DNA of 64,000 bases from Sipunculus nudus (taxonomy: Eukaryota > Annelida > Sipuncula > Golfingiida > Sipunculidae). The position numbers were made by a program, and so were the translations under genes. Positions within the stretch are counted from its first letter, which is position 1; every line of letters begins with the position of its first letter. Positions 24,201 to 32,699 of this stretch are shown here, piece by piece. The notes below the pieces were generated by a model. The model was not told where the DNA came from. It saw only the letters and a list, made by a program, of their open reading frames with translations, and ran no database searches. Where the stretch lies: NCBI GenBank assembly GCA_026874595.1, contig CM049315.1, forward strand, positions 36,906,164 to 36,970,163, in the 5' to 3' direction.

Positions 24201-27200
24201 GGGGTATCATATTTTATAATGGAATTGAGGGCATCCCAAATTTGACGTCATAAAATGGAATGCACTATGCGTTAACCGGACCGGATCCGTTTATCGCAAA
24301 CATCGACCAGGGCTCAATATCTGCGATCAACGGATCAACTGAATTTAGCCAATATTCGTTTGCCGAAGGTAGGTGTCATGTAAAACTGAAATTATAAAGT
24401 CCAATTTTGTTTAGGACCCGATGACCGGATGCGTTAATTGGATGCGATAAACGCTGGTATGTGTCACCAGCTTTAAAAGAAATGCTCGCGTCGATTTTAT
24501 AACGAATTTCGCATACCGAGAGCTAAGAAAACGCAACGTTACGGTGCCATGTGTGGTGCATCCGAATTCAAAACAGAGCCTATCTGGCTTTGTCGAGTTT
24601 ACAAGTATACTTTCCTTATCCGTATATCAGGAATATTAGTAGAACGTAAATCGAAAGAAAATGGGCTTTGCCTATGCCCCATACCTTCTTTACACATTTA
24701 TTGAAATTGCATTACACTTTGCTTATTCAGGCATAAAGTCGACAGGTCACTTGGTATTACACCTTGATGAGTGAAGCCTTGTTCACTTGCGTAACAGGAT
24801 ATACGTATTTGTCAAGGTATGCATGACTGGAACATGCTGTGACTGAATTACACATAATATGTTGTGACGCATTCATTGTACATAACATTACATTACTTTT
24901 GTGCGTGCTAAACGTCTGTTTGACACAGTGTCACAGAAGACATGGATAATGTCATATAGATTTTGTTCTACTAAAGCTAGGAGTTTGTGATCAGATACTT
25001 TTAAGCAAAGGCGCTTGACACAATGTCAACAAACATTGCCCTGGGTGACAATTTGAGGGAAATAGGGCTCCGGCCCACACCGGCTTTTCTATCAGATTAT
25101 CAATATTTGAACTCGTTTATACTTGCTTTAATTGGGGTTTCACACCTTAAGTAAACCATCTGGTCCAAACAAACACGTTATTTGGAATTTCCATCTATTT
25201 AACTTCTATAACTTATCCCCTCTACCTACTAACAACTAAAAGGTAGGAAACCTGCCATCTTGGAACAAGAGGTCACACAAGACTTCGTCTTGAATGTAGA
25301 TTAATATTCAAATATTATTAACACTAGACCAAGTAATGAAGATGTCTATTGAAGCACAGGGATGTGTATATTCATTTGCATAAGTAGGTCAACGTAAAGG
25401 CCGGCCCATGTTTAGATTGCACTGATTAATATACAGAATACGTTCGAACCGCTGCCTATTTACAAATGATATCGCCGGAAGTGATTGGATTGCATCATAT
25501 GAATTGGAATGAAAATATCAGTATTACATGCATGTTATGAAATACGCCTGATGTATTTATTACCTTTAATAGTATTGTAATTTTCAGCTTACAGAAGATA
25601 CAAATGTAGGTTCAGCGTACCATCAAAGCAGTGACTCTCTGTCATCAATCATCTGAACCAAATGTTCAAACCAGTCATTACCAAAGCTGTCATAGCAGCC
25701 ACGGCGAAGTAAGGAAATTTTTTAAAAGCAAAGGATGTTTATGCCTGCTTTATCATTTCAAATTTACTTAATGTTCTACATTGTTGGAAATTCATGCTTA
25801 ATTCCTCAAATCCTATATGCTTTCTCTGTGGATTAAATGTCAAGGAGTTTCCTATTTGATATAGTATAAATCCGGCTTTTATGGCATTTTCATCCAAAAT
25901 ATGTCACGTGTGAGCTTTTGGTCATTTGGGTCCTTGTTTATCTCATGTTCAAATGTCGGTTTGCATACAGGACATGTGAACTTTAAGTTAGTGTATTCAA
26001 AAGCGAATTTCATTTATAAGCATAAACTAAAAGATGTAAATATCTGAATTCTCACAGGCCGTGTGCCAGTATATTCCCTGACAAACCTCAATGCAGCCCC
26101 TCGTTTAGTTCACAGGAGTTAACAGACTCATATATACAAGGGTATTGGTTGTCTTCATATTGCATAAGAAATACACGAGTCAGAACAAATAAGGCTAAAC
26201 GTAACCATGCTATTCAGAGGAAACTCTCCAAGTATGAGACGTACCGCTAAATAGGACATAACAGTATGTAAACAGTTGAGGTGGTACAAGAGCTGTGGAA
26301 CGTGCATGGTGGCGTAATGGATAGGACGCTGGACCTGTGACAGCAAGGTTTGTGGGTACGAATCCCGTCCGCACCACCTTCCTTGCTAAGACTAATGCCC
26401 AAAGTCTTTACCACAAGGGTGAGCTCTCTCCACCCAAGAGTGACTGGGTACTGGTCATGCACGGGCGGCAGGCAGAATGTAGAATGGATAACCCTGAACA
26501 TACCCATATTGTTTAGCCCGATGAGAAGCTCACGGAGTGATGAAAGACTGTAAACCCAACATTACCATCACGTTATCTAGTTGCTATTTTGTAAAAAGCA
26601 GTTGGAATAAACGATAGACAGACAAACAAAGTCATGTCAGACGAATAGATAAGGCTCTAGCCGTGACAACAAGACTCAATGGGCATTTACATTGGACTGG
26701 TACGCTTAACTTGACAGGAATTGAGTGTATTAGACTCCCTAAAAGGCAGAGGGCCGAAATGACGATAATTACAAGCTTCTACAGGACACGCAGAATATTA
26801 AATTTATCACTTGCACAAGCGATTAGTAACACGTTCTAATGCGCTAAATCTAGAAAACCAAAACATGTAAGACCTACATCTTACATCCTTGAGGCATGTT
26901 TGTCTTTATAGGATTCAGATTATGATCGTTTTATTTGTATTCATATGTATTTATTGTCGCCTAAATACGCTGGGGATAGTGCGACAGTGACCCTTAAAAA
27001 CGGTACAACAGTGGCTCTGACAGTTGCTTTGAAATGTGATGGGGACAATAGACAGGAGTACAGCCCATCCCGGCAGCGGATACAGAATCTTCCAAAAGAG
27101 AGGACCAGGCCCTAGGCACTGGTAAACCAGTGTAGTACGAGAAGGCTTAAACTTAACTCTGGCATGCAGAATTATAATGAAGAAAACGGTGCGAGACGCG

Positions 27201-27598
27201 AAGTCAGCGTATTTTATTTCAATTTCCAGATTTTTGGTCGAAAAAAAGTGGGCACATGCCTTAAGATTGACTTTTTAAGGCTCGATTGATGTTTTTCCTG
27301 ATGCATTACTTTAAACTGTTATATCATGCCATAATAACACGAAACATGGAAGCTAATTACAGATTATGTCACGAACATGTAATATATAAGAAGTCGTTAT
27401 TTCTTAAATATATAGGGACTTAAAAATAGTAAATACACATGAAGCGGAAGTGGACACACTTTTTAAGGCAAAAATTTGAATATCAATATATTAATAAATT
27501 TTAAGATAAGATAACCATAATCACCTAAACGCTGATACGTGAATGTTAGAAAAAAAGGTCAGTGCAGAACAACTGAGAAAAGTATAATAATAATAATT

Positions 27599-27642
<44 letters not shown>

Positions 27643-27735
27643 TATAATAATAATAAACATAAATACCTACCTATAGACCGAAGGCAGGATGACAAATACC
27701 ACCAGGGCTAACACTAAAAGGCCAGGTCTGGCCAT
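2644..27735 (-). CDS. Large EMI-like/EGF secreted or receptor-type protein gene, 5' ten exons (partial)
   Basis: Ten exons read on the minus strand chain without a phase conflict: 27735-27671, 22806-22780, 18776-18688, 18035-17934, 17466-17353, 16641-16351, 9517-9391, 7967-7745, 3753-3538 and 3251-2644. They total 1862 nt, about 620 codons, with no internal stop. Predicted order: signal peptide (1-21), Cys/aromatic EMI-like module (about 22-61), two EGF-like repeats (61-133), then a long ectodomain with several N-glycosylation sequons and 'GW.D..SG' and 'PP.HC.EY' signatures. I recall comparable architectures in expanded families of large extracellular mollusc proteins, but no name can be assigned. 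The C-terminus, and any membrane anchor, lies outside the window. A related shorter gene sits at 47.1-49.8 kb on the plus strand. Confidence 0.8.
3538..3753 (-). CDS. Exon 9: 'GWNDSYSG' beta-sandwich segment
   Basis: A 216-nt phase 0-0 exon (72 codons) between acceptor TTTTCCAG and donor GTGAGA. It encodes 'FGWNDSYSGVDRFEY', a W.D..SG signature, and ends 'MYNIELW', joining in frame to exon 10. Its first 20 or so bases are the apparent template of the 45-bp minisatellite that fills the preceding intron. Confidence 0.8.
3754..4020 (-). repeat. Degenerate proximal part of the 45-bp array
   Basis: Diverged 30-45-bp units ('ATGAAAGTCA', 'ATGAAACTCAC', 'GAAAGAAAAGACGC') run from the exon 9 acceptor into the homogeneous array. 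They form a gradient from near-unique to highly ordered repeat. Confidence 0.65.
4021..5763 (-). repeat. 45/90/180-bp hierarchical minisatellite
   Basis: The monomer is 45 bp (for example 4631-4675 and 4676-4720). Two diverged monomers form a 90-bp unit, and two 90-bp variants alternate to give a 180-bp higher-order unit, repeated with near identity about seven times from 4501 to 5760. One 90-bp variant carries CTCGAG and GAAGAAGAAC, the other CTTAAG and GAAGAAAAAC. CACGTG is present in nearly every 90-bp unit. Because 90 is a multiple of three, one minus-strand frame stays open for about 2 kb. This is a property of the period, not evidence for a protein. Confidence 0.9.
5777..6170 (+). mobile_element. 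Probable retroposed sequence with poly(A) inserted in the array
   Basis: This 394-bp AT-rich block is unrelated to the array and ends in AATAAAAAAA. It is bounded by identical 13-mers AACATGAGACTGA (5764-5776 and 6171-6183). A 3' A-tail plus a target duplication is the mark of LINE-driven retroposition. The sequence resembles an mRNA 3' UTR, with no recognisable protein. The flanking 13-mer is close to array units, so it could partly reflect repeat identity. Confidence 0.5.
6184..7150 (-). repeat. Degenerate distal part of the 45-bp array
   Basis: Units of about 40-45 bp ('GAAAGAAAAGACGCCAAAA', 'ATGATGAAAG', 'GGACTGTTAA') continue to about 7150, interrupted by a SINE. The copy at 6931-6951 is nearly identical to the first bases of exon 9 and may be close to the founder monomer. 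Confidence 0.7.
6319..6560 (+). repeat. tRNA-derived SINE within the 45-bp array
   Basis: A box-A-like GGCTCAGGGGTAGAGCAC (6331-6348) and box-B-like GTTCGAATC (6374-6382) are followed by a GC-richer non-tRNA body. The head closely matches the minus-strand element at 30.4-30.5 kb, including 'AAGCCGGGAGA', so both belong to one SINE family. Confidence 0.7.
7151..7735. other. AT-rich intron DNA
   Basis: Intron between exons 8 and 9 beyond the array. Nothing coding or repetitive is recognised apart from short A/T tracts. Confidence 0.5.
7745..7967 (-). CDS. Exon 8: 'PP.HC.EY..C' segment
   Basis: A 223-nt exon following acceptor CTCTTTTCAG; its first base completes a Lys codon with exon 7. It encodes a strand-rich stretch ending in 'DTEPPFHCLEYDNC'. 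A donor GTAGGT after GAT gives phase 0 and fits exon 9; the alternative donor four bases on would break the frame, so 7745 is chosen as the boundary. The open frame upstream of the acceptor (to about 8191) is treated as intron. Confidence 0.75.
8545..8890. repeat. Diverged tandem repeat, about 145-bp period
   Basis: 'TGAAGGTCATCCAT' recurs at about 8565 and 8708, and 'CTTGAAAAATG' at about 8694 and 8841, each followed by similar text ('TGACTGT.CC..AAATT'). That gives about 2.5 copies of a 143-147-bp unit. No coding potential. It lies in the intron between exons 7 and 8. Confidence 0.6.
9391..9517 (-). CDS. Exon 7
   Basis: A 127-nt exon (acceptor GCTTTCCAG, donor GTAAGG; phase 1 in, phase 2 out) encoding about 42 residues with 'RRFPTNCDG' and a second Cys about 18 residues on. 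The whole 6.2-kb 34-bp minisatellite lies in the intron between exons 6 and 7. Confidence 0.75.
9640..15870. repeat. 34-bp minisatellite array, about 6.2 kb
   Basis: The unit is 34 bp, with core 'GGATGGTCGTCATAGCGGGG' followed by 'TGATCGTGTTATCA'; at 11341-11375 the period is exactly 34. It is rich in CpG and GATCG. Distinct longer segments recur inside it: a 'GTGTGGCCGTGATACCAGGA' segment with 'GGTCTTAATAGAGG' and 'GTCATGTCGTGGAGGTATTG' about ten times, and a 'GGCACAAGAAA' segment about four times. Short open frames seen here are shadows of the repeat. The array fills most of the intron between exons 6 and 7. Confidence 0.92.
10640..10806. repeat. Inverted block inside the 34-bp array (long hairpin)
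   Basis: Units from about 10712 to 10800 are reverse-complemented relative to the rest of the array. The left arm (about 10640-10711) and right arm (10726-10799) pair for roughly 70 nt with few mismatches, around a 14-nt spacer at 10712-10725. The centre is '...GATACCAGGA' against 'TCCTGGTATC...'. Confidence 0.85.
15880..16350. other. Intron DNA between the 34-bp array and exon 6
   Basis: Mostly unique sequence. A short 'CCGGTCGGACGGACAAAAGGA' type stretch near 16220 recalls the GGAC-rich tract near 31.0 kb. No exon seen. Confidence 0.45.
16351..16641 (-). CDS. Exon 6: start of the non-EGF ectodomain
   Basis: A 291-nt phase 1-1 exon (acceptor TTTTTCTCAG, donor GTATGT) encoding about 97 residues after the EGF repeats, including 'DTGPNITSC', one N-glycosylation sequon and alternating hydrophobic segments typical of beta strands. 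No domain is recognised with confidence. Codon phase joins smoothly to exon 7. Confidence 0.75.
17046..17060. repeat. Poly(C) run, 15 nt
   Basis: Fifteen consecutive C on the plus strand, which is G15 on the sense strand of the minus-strand gene. It lies in the intron between exons 5 and 6. Confidence 0.9.
17326..17340. repeat. Poly(C) run, 15 nt, beside an exon donor
   Basis: Fifteen consecutive C (G15 on the sense strand), 12 bases downstream of the exon 5 donor at 17352. Two G15 tracts in one 711-nt intron is striking. Confidence 0.9.
17353..17466 (-). CDS. Exon 5: EGF-like repeat 2
   Basis: A 114-nt phase 1-1 exon with six cysteines, containing 'CYPGQC' and 'CRCTEGYNGTNC'. Acceptor TTGTAG and donor GTAAGT. 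On the sense strand the intron that follows has a run of 15 G starting 13 bases after the exon, unusual so close to a donor. Confidence 0.8.
17934..18035 (-). CDS. Exon 4: EGF-like repeat 1
   Basis: A 102-nt symmetrical phase 1-1 exon, the classic format for EGF modules. It encodes six cysteines in the order C-C-C-C-C-C with 'CRCTS...FTGTTC' at the end, so the three EGF disulfides can form. Acceptor TTTACAG and donor GTTTGT are present. No calcium-binding consensus (D.NEC) is seen. Confidence 0.8.
18688..18776 (-). CDS. Exon 3: EMI-like Cys/aromatic module
   Basis: An 89-nt exon (phase 2 in, phase 1 out) sits between a TTTTTTTTCAG acceptor and a GTAAGA donor. It encodes paired Cys, a Tyr/Arg-rich stretch, 'ETYYVRVC' and 'GWRGCYC'. 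This resembles the end of an EMI-type module, where a Tyr/Arg strand leads into C..GW.G..C before the first EGF repeat. Eighteen of 29 codons match the paralog exon 48803-48891, with identical length and phases. The EMI assignment is by analogy; the module is short for a full EMI domain. Confidence 0.75.
18777..20640. other. Intron DNA, AT-rich
   Basis: Part of the intron between exons 2 and 3. A CTCF-like sequence AACGCCATCTAGTG is at 19493-19506 (minus-strand sense CACTAGATGGCG). Around 19920-20120 the phrase 'GTGCGCA' and 'TTCGTGCGCA' recurs a few times. No exon recognised. Confidence 0.45.
20655..21400 (-). repeat. 64-bp minisatellite, block A
   Basis: The unit is 64 bp (GTACAATGAC at 20761, 20825, 20889 and 20953). 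It contains 'AATCACATAAACCCGTGTAC', 'AATGACAGGTCT' and 'GGTGGTGTTGTGTTGACAGG'. About 11-12 units with moderate divergence. It resumes at 22195 after an insertion. Confidence 0.9.
21395..22190. mobile_element. About 0.8-kb insertion with imperfect terminal inverted repeats, inside the 64-bp array
   Basis: Unique, CpG-richer DNA interrupts the array. Its left edge CAAGGAG (about 21396) is mirrored by CTCCTTG (about 22187-22193). Looking inward, both ends share GAAG..TC.AGTG at similar distance. CACAT lies just outside on both sides and fits a short target duplication. No transposase is present, so it is either a non-autonomous DNA element or a unique intron segment between two arrays. Confidence 0.45.
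22195..22779 (-). repeat. 64-bp minisatellite, block B, abutting the exon 2 donor
   Basis: About nine further units of the same 64-bp repeat. The last unit ends exactly at the donor of microexon 2. On the sense strand the donor GTATGTGATTATTAACC aligns with 'TTTATGTGATTAATAACC' of each unit. Confidence 0.9.
22780..22806 (-). CDS. Exon 2: 27-nt microexon (Cys-Gly-Trp motif)
   Basis: A 27-nt exon lies between acceptor ACTACAG and donor AAG|GTATGTGATT. It enters and leaves in phase 2, as required by exons 1 and 3, and encodes RCGWFGWR flanked by split Arg codons. The paralog exon at about 47.6 kb encodes a similar Cys-Gly-Trp stretch. The donor is the first base of the adjoining 64-bp minisatellite. 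It is short, so support rests on splice sites, phase and paralogy. Confidence 0.7.
23125..23312 (+). repeat. Degenerate tRNA-derived SINE
   Basis: The tRNA-like head is decayed ('GGGTCGAGTCCTG' as box B). The body matches the SINE at 26305-26560: 'ACCA..AGGGTG.GC', 'CCACCCA.G.GTGA.TGGGTACT' and 'GGGCGGCAGGCA'. This defines a shared family. Confidence 0.6.
26305..26560 (+). repeat. tRNA-derived SINE, better-preserved copy
   Basis: Box-A-like GGCGTAATGGATAGGACG (26311-26328) and box-B-like GGTACGAATCCCG (26355-26367) are spaced as in a tRNA. A non-tRNA body with 'GAGTGACTGGGTACT' and 'GGGCGGCAGGCAGA' follows. The acceptor stem does not pair properly, so it is not called a functional tRNA. Confidence 0.7.
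27597..27657. repeat. (AAT)n microsatellite
   Basis: A run of about 20 AAT/TAA triplets, immediately downstream of the exon 1 donor of the minus-strand gene. Confidence 0.95.
27671..27735 (-). CDS. Exon 1: start codon and signal peptide
   Basis: The ATG at 27735-27733 opens 21 codons plus two bases: a short basic start (MARP) then a hydrophobic core rich in L, V, I and A, a typical signal peptide for secretion or membrane targeting. The exon ends TATAG before the donor GTAGGT (phase 2). The plus-strand paralog has a signal exon of exactly the same length (65 nt) and phase. A GC-rich upstream segment with an NRF-1-like palindrome supports this as the true first coding exon. Confidence 0.8.
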
Positions 27736-27849
27736 TCTCGGACTGTCAACGTATTCGCAAAAAGATTTCCAGACCTGCCAACGCCGCTGATTTGTCTAAT
27801 ACTAGACTTCAACTGCCTACTACATGGAGACCAATCTCAGCAAATATAC

Positions 27850-27895
27850 ATTTACTTCCTGGTCTCAGAGCTGGGGCTGTGCGCATGCGCACCTT
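27850..27895 (-). promoter_or_regulatory. Candidate TATA-less promoter: NRF-1 and ETS-like sites
   Basis: TGCGCATGCGCA (27880-27891) is a perfect NRF-1-type palindrome. An ETS-like ACTTCCTGG is at about 27853. Both lie 120-160 bp upstream of the exon 1 ATG. NRF-1 sites are typical of CpG-type animal promoters. The start site itself is not visible. Confidence 0.5.
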
Positions 27896-28756
27896 CCGTC
27901 TTGTACAGTAAATATTTGGCACTACTGGTATATAATATGCATGGCCTGAAAATGAAAGACACCAATGTGTTCTATGTACACGCACCGATTTATTTTACAT
28001 GGCACCTCAAACCGAGACACGATAAAATACAAAAGCAGCAATTTTTTGCCGTATCTGTCTACCATGTATTTCCTAAATGCCAATCTGACTGAATTATTAT
28101 ATCCAGTCAAGACGAAATAATTAATATGAAAGATTCGCTGCTGCATGTGAAATGTAGCCTAAATACTTAGTCTTAAATATACATACCATGAGATCTGGCT
28201 AACACTGCCAGATTCAAGGATATCCCCAGTCAGTCTATTTTTGGTAATGTTTATATTTTAGAATTCTATTGGAGTACCTGCAGTAATATAAGCTGTCTTT
28301 TATCAATGCTCGACCATGGAGTGCCTGCGTTGATAATACAGCTATCAGCTACATTGTATGTAAAGTATGCTTACCTATTTATCATAATACTGGTGTAGTA
28401 AATAGGAATAGTTATAGTCATTAATACCTTTGATGAAAGTCAGAAAATATGTGCCCGCGATGAATGTTGAGACTAAACCCTTTTGATGAAGAAAAAAAGC
28501 ACGTATGAACATCAGGTGCTTGCAATATTAGCAAAAATATGAGCAATGCTCTGATAATGTTGCACGGAGGTTTGCGTTTCTGGCAGCTATATTGTTTTTG
28601 CAAAGGCAGGCCAATCCATATATTCTAACAGCTCCTGCAACATTTGAGGCGATCAGGCGGGAAAGAACGATTATAATTACTAATTTTGCTCAACTTTGTG
28701 GAAATGAAAAGAAAAATCTCCGTCCTGGCAGGAACAGTACTGTACGGTTAAGGAAA

Positions 28757-28895
28757 GCCTACGCTCTTCATACAGCGGTCATACGGTGCAGGTCCCCCTC
28801 GTTGTAACCGCTTGCTATACGAAACAGCGGTTAAAACGAGGGGGTTCTGGGACGACTGTAGTGTATAACCGCTGCGAGAGTAGAGCGTAACGAAA
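28757..28895. repeat. Fold-back element with nested inverted repeats
   Basis: The core arms 28794-28812 and 28826-28844 (CCCCCTCGTT.TAACCGCT and its complement) pair over 19 nt with one mismatch and a 13-nt loop. Outside them, ACGCTCT...CAGCGGT.ATAC and its complement form a second arm pair. The motif AGCGGTTA or its complement occurs four times. It looks like a small MITE or fold-back element. Confidence 0.7.
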
Positions 28896-29316
28896 GCCAG
28901 TCACAGACAAATTTTACATCGATTTTATGATTTAGACTGAGCAGATGATCAAAGCAAGCTTTTGACTCCAGAAAACTCAAATGTGTTCCACTGAATTCTT
29001 TGCCTATTCATAATTGGGCATTAGGTAGATGTCCTCCTTGTTCCGCAATCTTAACAGTCAGCTGTCAAGTTGGAGACCCTCAATAATCAGATAATACTCA
29101 TCTCAGTAGGATGAAGGAGGTCGTTAACCAGAACGTCTGAACGATGTGTAGTGGTTTTATAAAAAAGACAGAATGTGGTCGCTTTTATTTAAAGTGATGC
29201 ATAAACACCCATTCTGAGCACATGTGCATGGGCCAGTGATTTATTGTATGTCTCGTCATCCCCTTTTGAAATGAAGCTTTAAGGTGGACAAATTCATATG
29301 ATTATATAAAGTTGGT

Positions 29317-29577
29317 TTTCAATATGTGCGTAGTCCATATCCATAGTCCCCGTGGGTAGTTCGTAACCAAAACCCGTATATCAACAGTCTGATTCCATGC
29401 AGATGGTTTTCCACAAGTGCATAGTCTGCATCCGTAGTCTGAGTACGTAGTCCGTGTGCGCCGTTAAAAAAAATCGCTCTGCATAGTTTTATATTGGGTC
29501 GTTTTCATTCACCCGTAAGAGAAGTCCACTTAAGAAGCCTTTATGCGAAGTCCATATGCGTAGTCCATATGAGAAAT
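29317..29577. repeat. Degenerate short repeats of a 'GCGTAGTCCAT' motif
   Basis: Variants such as GCGTAGTCCATAT, CCATAGTCC, GCATAGTCTGCATCCGTAGTC, ACGTAGTCCG and GCGTAGTCCATATG recur irregularly. The period is not fixed. No coding potential. Confidence 0.5.
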
Positions 29578-30249
29578 GCTGGGAGCGCTCTTTTTTGCAT
29601 CAATCATATCAATCACCTTAATTGTGAGTGTCAGTTTTTATATTGGAATTTCCCCATCCAAGTAGTGCTGTATGAGCATTTTTTAAATTTTCAACTGGAA
29701 TAGATGATAATTCTAACATTTATCTTTTGTAAACCAAACATATTGTTATTTGATTAAGGTACTTACTTTTGTTATCATACACAAGGCCTATTCTAAACAT
29801 TATAAGCGTGAACACAATGTACTGCTTAAATATAGTTCTAATATTATAAATATAAAAATGATCGATATAATAATAAATTTAACCCAGCTTTTGCTGATAT
29901 ATAAAATGCACCACACCTGCATGGTGAAATGGCGGGCAAAAAAGAAAATGTATAGTTATTGAGCACATCTCAATAAGGACAATGGGCTAGGCATACGTAC
30001 CAAGGAAACGATACAGCGGATACAGCTCATAAAAAACCACCCAAAGGACGTATGCGTGGTACGTTTTGACCAGGACTGTCAGTGAACTTTGTGACCTTGC
30101 CCAGAAAAGTGACATATCTATTTTAGATTTTTTTAAATATTATTTTTGGTGGAGGTAACTTCTTCCATGCAAAATGCATAATTAAATAACCTGAACCTGC
30201 ATTTACTTCTGAATTCCATTTTGATAAGCGACTAGGTAACAGGGCGGTA

Positions 30250-30512
30250 GGAAAAGCATCTTTGTGTTCGTCAGGCCCGATTGATATCGCATCCGCTGGT
30301 CAAGGGTGTGCAATCATTCCCTTTTGCTTGGTCGAAATCCTTGGGAACCATCAACATTTTTTTACACGGCTCCTGGGGATAACCTTCGTAGGGCAATCAC
30401 CCTGGGTTTGGACTGACGATGGAAAATCTCACTGTCCCACGGTCCGGATTCGAACTCACGGTCTCCCGGCTTTAATGCTGTGCTTTTCCCTAAGACCATT
30501 TACTTACGTATC
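30250..30512 (-). repeat. tRNA-derived SINE (minus strand)
   Basis: Read on the minus strand: TTAGGGAAAAGCACAGCA, then 'AAAGCCGGGAGACCGTGAG' and box B GTTCGAATCC. The body extends toward 30250. Same head as the SINE at 6319-6560. Confidence 0.65.
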
Positions 30513-30607
30513 ACTTCCTGTAAAAATTTGATGAATGTCTTGAATAAGAGTCCTGATGATTGTTTCTATGAGTGCCAACTCATACTTCTTAGGTATAAAA
30601 AAGTGTT

Positions 30608-31323
30608 CAGGGGCGGATCCAGGATTTTGTGGGGAGGCTATAAGATAATTTGCATAATCATATATATATATATTGGCGCAGACAATTGTCAGACATTTAT
30701 CTTATTGTATATATATAATATAAACATATATTGCAGTGTAACTTCTGATGTTCAAAAGGTTATAATGGGTGAATCGTTGGATATTTAATTTAAATTTAAG
30801 CAAGATGTCCAAGTCCAGGGACAGCTGGAGCATTGCATGAGAAATGTTTGAGGGAGCCTCGGTTGATTATTCCTGTATTTCAAAATTTTTAATGTTTATA
30901 ACCAATGTTGGAAATGCCCAACTAATTATTTTAAAAATACAAATGGACCTCGGGCCACAATGGTCCCCGGCCATATGATTAACTTGGAAAGTGTGACATT
31001 AGTGACGGTGCTGGATGGACGGACGGATTGAAGGACAGACGGACGAAAGGACGGAGGGACTGACAGACGCGGACCATTTTAGTAGTCCTCTCATCGACGG
31101 GGGCATAAAAAATGCCTGATCCTGGTGTAGGCATGCATTTCCCCTTACGATTCCTTTGGTTCTCAACTTTTGTTCTTTGTTGAAATGGTGATATTTGTAT
31201 GAGGGCAACTGAAAATAATGTAGAGAAAATCTTCTCTGATAAAAATCGATAACCAAGTTTTCACCCTAAAATGGAAGGGGGCGGGCTTCAGCCCCCTAAG
31301 CTCGCCCTCTGGGTCCGCCACTG
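30608..31323. mobile_element. Non-autonomous DNA transposon, hAT-like termini
   Basis: The left end CAGGGGCGGATCCAG (30608) mirrors the right end CTGGGTCCGCCACTG (to 31323) over about 17 bp with few mismatches. The 716-bp interior has no transposase and contains a GGAC-rich tract (31013-31060). No clean 8-bp target duplication could be confirmed, so the superfamily is inferred from the TIR style. Confidence 0.55.
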
Positions 31324-31329
31324 GTGTGG

Positions 31330-32585
31330 TTACAGCTAGTTCACAAGAAATCCATTATGCATTTAATCAACAGACCGACAGTCGCATACATTGCTTTGTA
31401 TCATAACAATGTTCTTATGATCAATGATGTTGTAAGTAGTGAGCGACATGTGCACTTTGTTACATCCAGTTGAAACGTTTCACGACACCTGTTTTGCATT
31501 CAAAATGAAGTTGAAAAACAAACATCTGGATAACACTAGGTCAGAGATGGAGCGGCGCCCCTGTCGCTGGAACTCTTTGCAACCAAAGGTGTCACAAGAT
31601 TCGTATACCGTGTGAGGCCAATATAAAAACTAGTGACCCATGGGCCATGAAGCTCAGATGATACGCATTTCAATAGGGCCTAAAGTTCACAACTGTCATT
31701 GCCACATTTATAAAACTATTTTTAAATTGCCAGTTCTGTTTAATCTTTACAGGAGAACACGAATATATGCCAGTTTCATAATAACCATTAACCAACCAAA
31801 ATGAAAACCTAGAAATAATTCGACAGATCTTTAAAGATAATCAAAGAGAGCAATGCTAAGCCCAGGTATTCCAGTTACCATCCCGTCAGCAACATTTTTG
31901 TTTTTAGGGACACGTGCTTCCATAAGGACCAATCATTATTTACAACAAATTGTTTGCATGGTTCTTGAGGTAGTGACAGAAAATCTAAGATGGCTTTCAG
32001 GCAACAGTACGGAACTCTTCACAGTTTTTCGGACGATGCACATGGAAGGAGAACTGATATAACAAGCTGATTCCATATAAGATTTCTAACGAATTTGGAG
32101 ATTTTACAGCGTGTGACCATTGTAATTTCTAACGAATTTGAAAGTTGACAGTATGTGAAAGAAATTGCAGATGGTGGTGTGGTGGCCATGCAGTAAATCC
32201 TCCTGTACAGACCAATTACCATGTTAAGTTGTGTGGCAATAATTTTTATGATTTTGAGACATATCGTGCAACATGAAGATTCTCTCTGGCGGCTATATTT
32301 CGCCTGACACTCCATGACACACATGCTCCCATAAAAACTAATCACAATACAAACTTTGAGACCATTGGCTCAAACCTTTTTGAACAAAAGTGTGCGAGCA
32401 GGGAGTCTGGCAGCTGGGTAGTCATATTGGATTTTTGATGAACTTGATATTCATAACACACATCCTCTTTCAAGGTTAAATCTTGAGATAAAACTTTCAA
32501 AAGAAAAGCTGAAACATTTCTTGATTTATCGCGAAGAATTGAGATTAGCCGTTGAAGAAGAAAAACTCAGGGATCAAGAGAACAG
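31330..32585. other. Non-coding spacer
   Basis: No gene, RNA or structured repeat recognised. Confidence 0.4.
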
Positions 32586-32587
32586 AC

Positions 32588-32589
<2 letters not shown>

Positions 32590-32685
<96 letters not shown>

Positions 32686-32692
32686 GACAGGG
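32590..32692. repeat. (TA)n(GA)n compound microsatellite
   Basis: About 25 TA repeats run directly into a GA tract with a few interruptions. The open frame across it is a repeat artefact. Confidence 0.95.
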
Positions 32693-32699
32693 AGGGGAA

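Larger units (their letters stand above)
22807..27590. other. Intron 1 DNA with two SINE copies
   Basis: About 4.8 kb between exons 1 and 2. Besides the SINEs at 23125 and 26305, a loose inverted pair is visible (CCGTTTATCGCA near 24288, TGCGATAAACGC near 24444). No exon or RNA gene recognised. Confidence 0.45.

Noticed and set aside
24285-24456. MITE bounded by CCGTTTATCGCA and TGCGATAAACGC
   Set aside because: Only about 12 bp pair, and neither the flanks nor a target duplication support mobility.
26308-26378. Functional tRNA gene
   Set aside because: Box A and B are present but the acceptor stem does not pair, and a SINE body follows; the same family occurs at 23125.
28794-28844. Rho-independent-type terminator hairpin
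   Set aside because: Bacterial feature; there is no adjacent bacterial gene or T-tract, and it sits in a larger fold-back repeat.
31013-31060. GGAC-rich tract as a separate satellite
   Set aside because: Short and irregular, and lies inside the hAT-like element; similar stretches near 16220 suggest ordinary repeat content.
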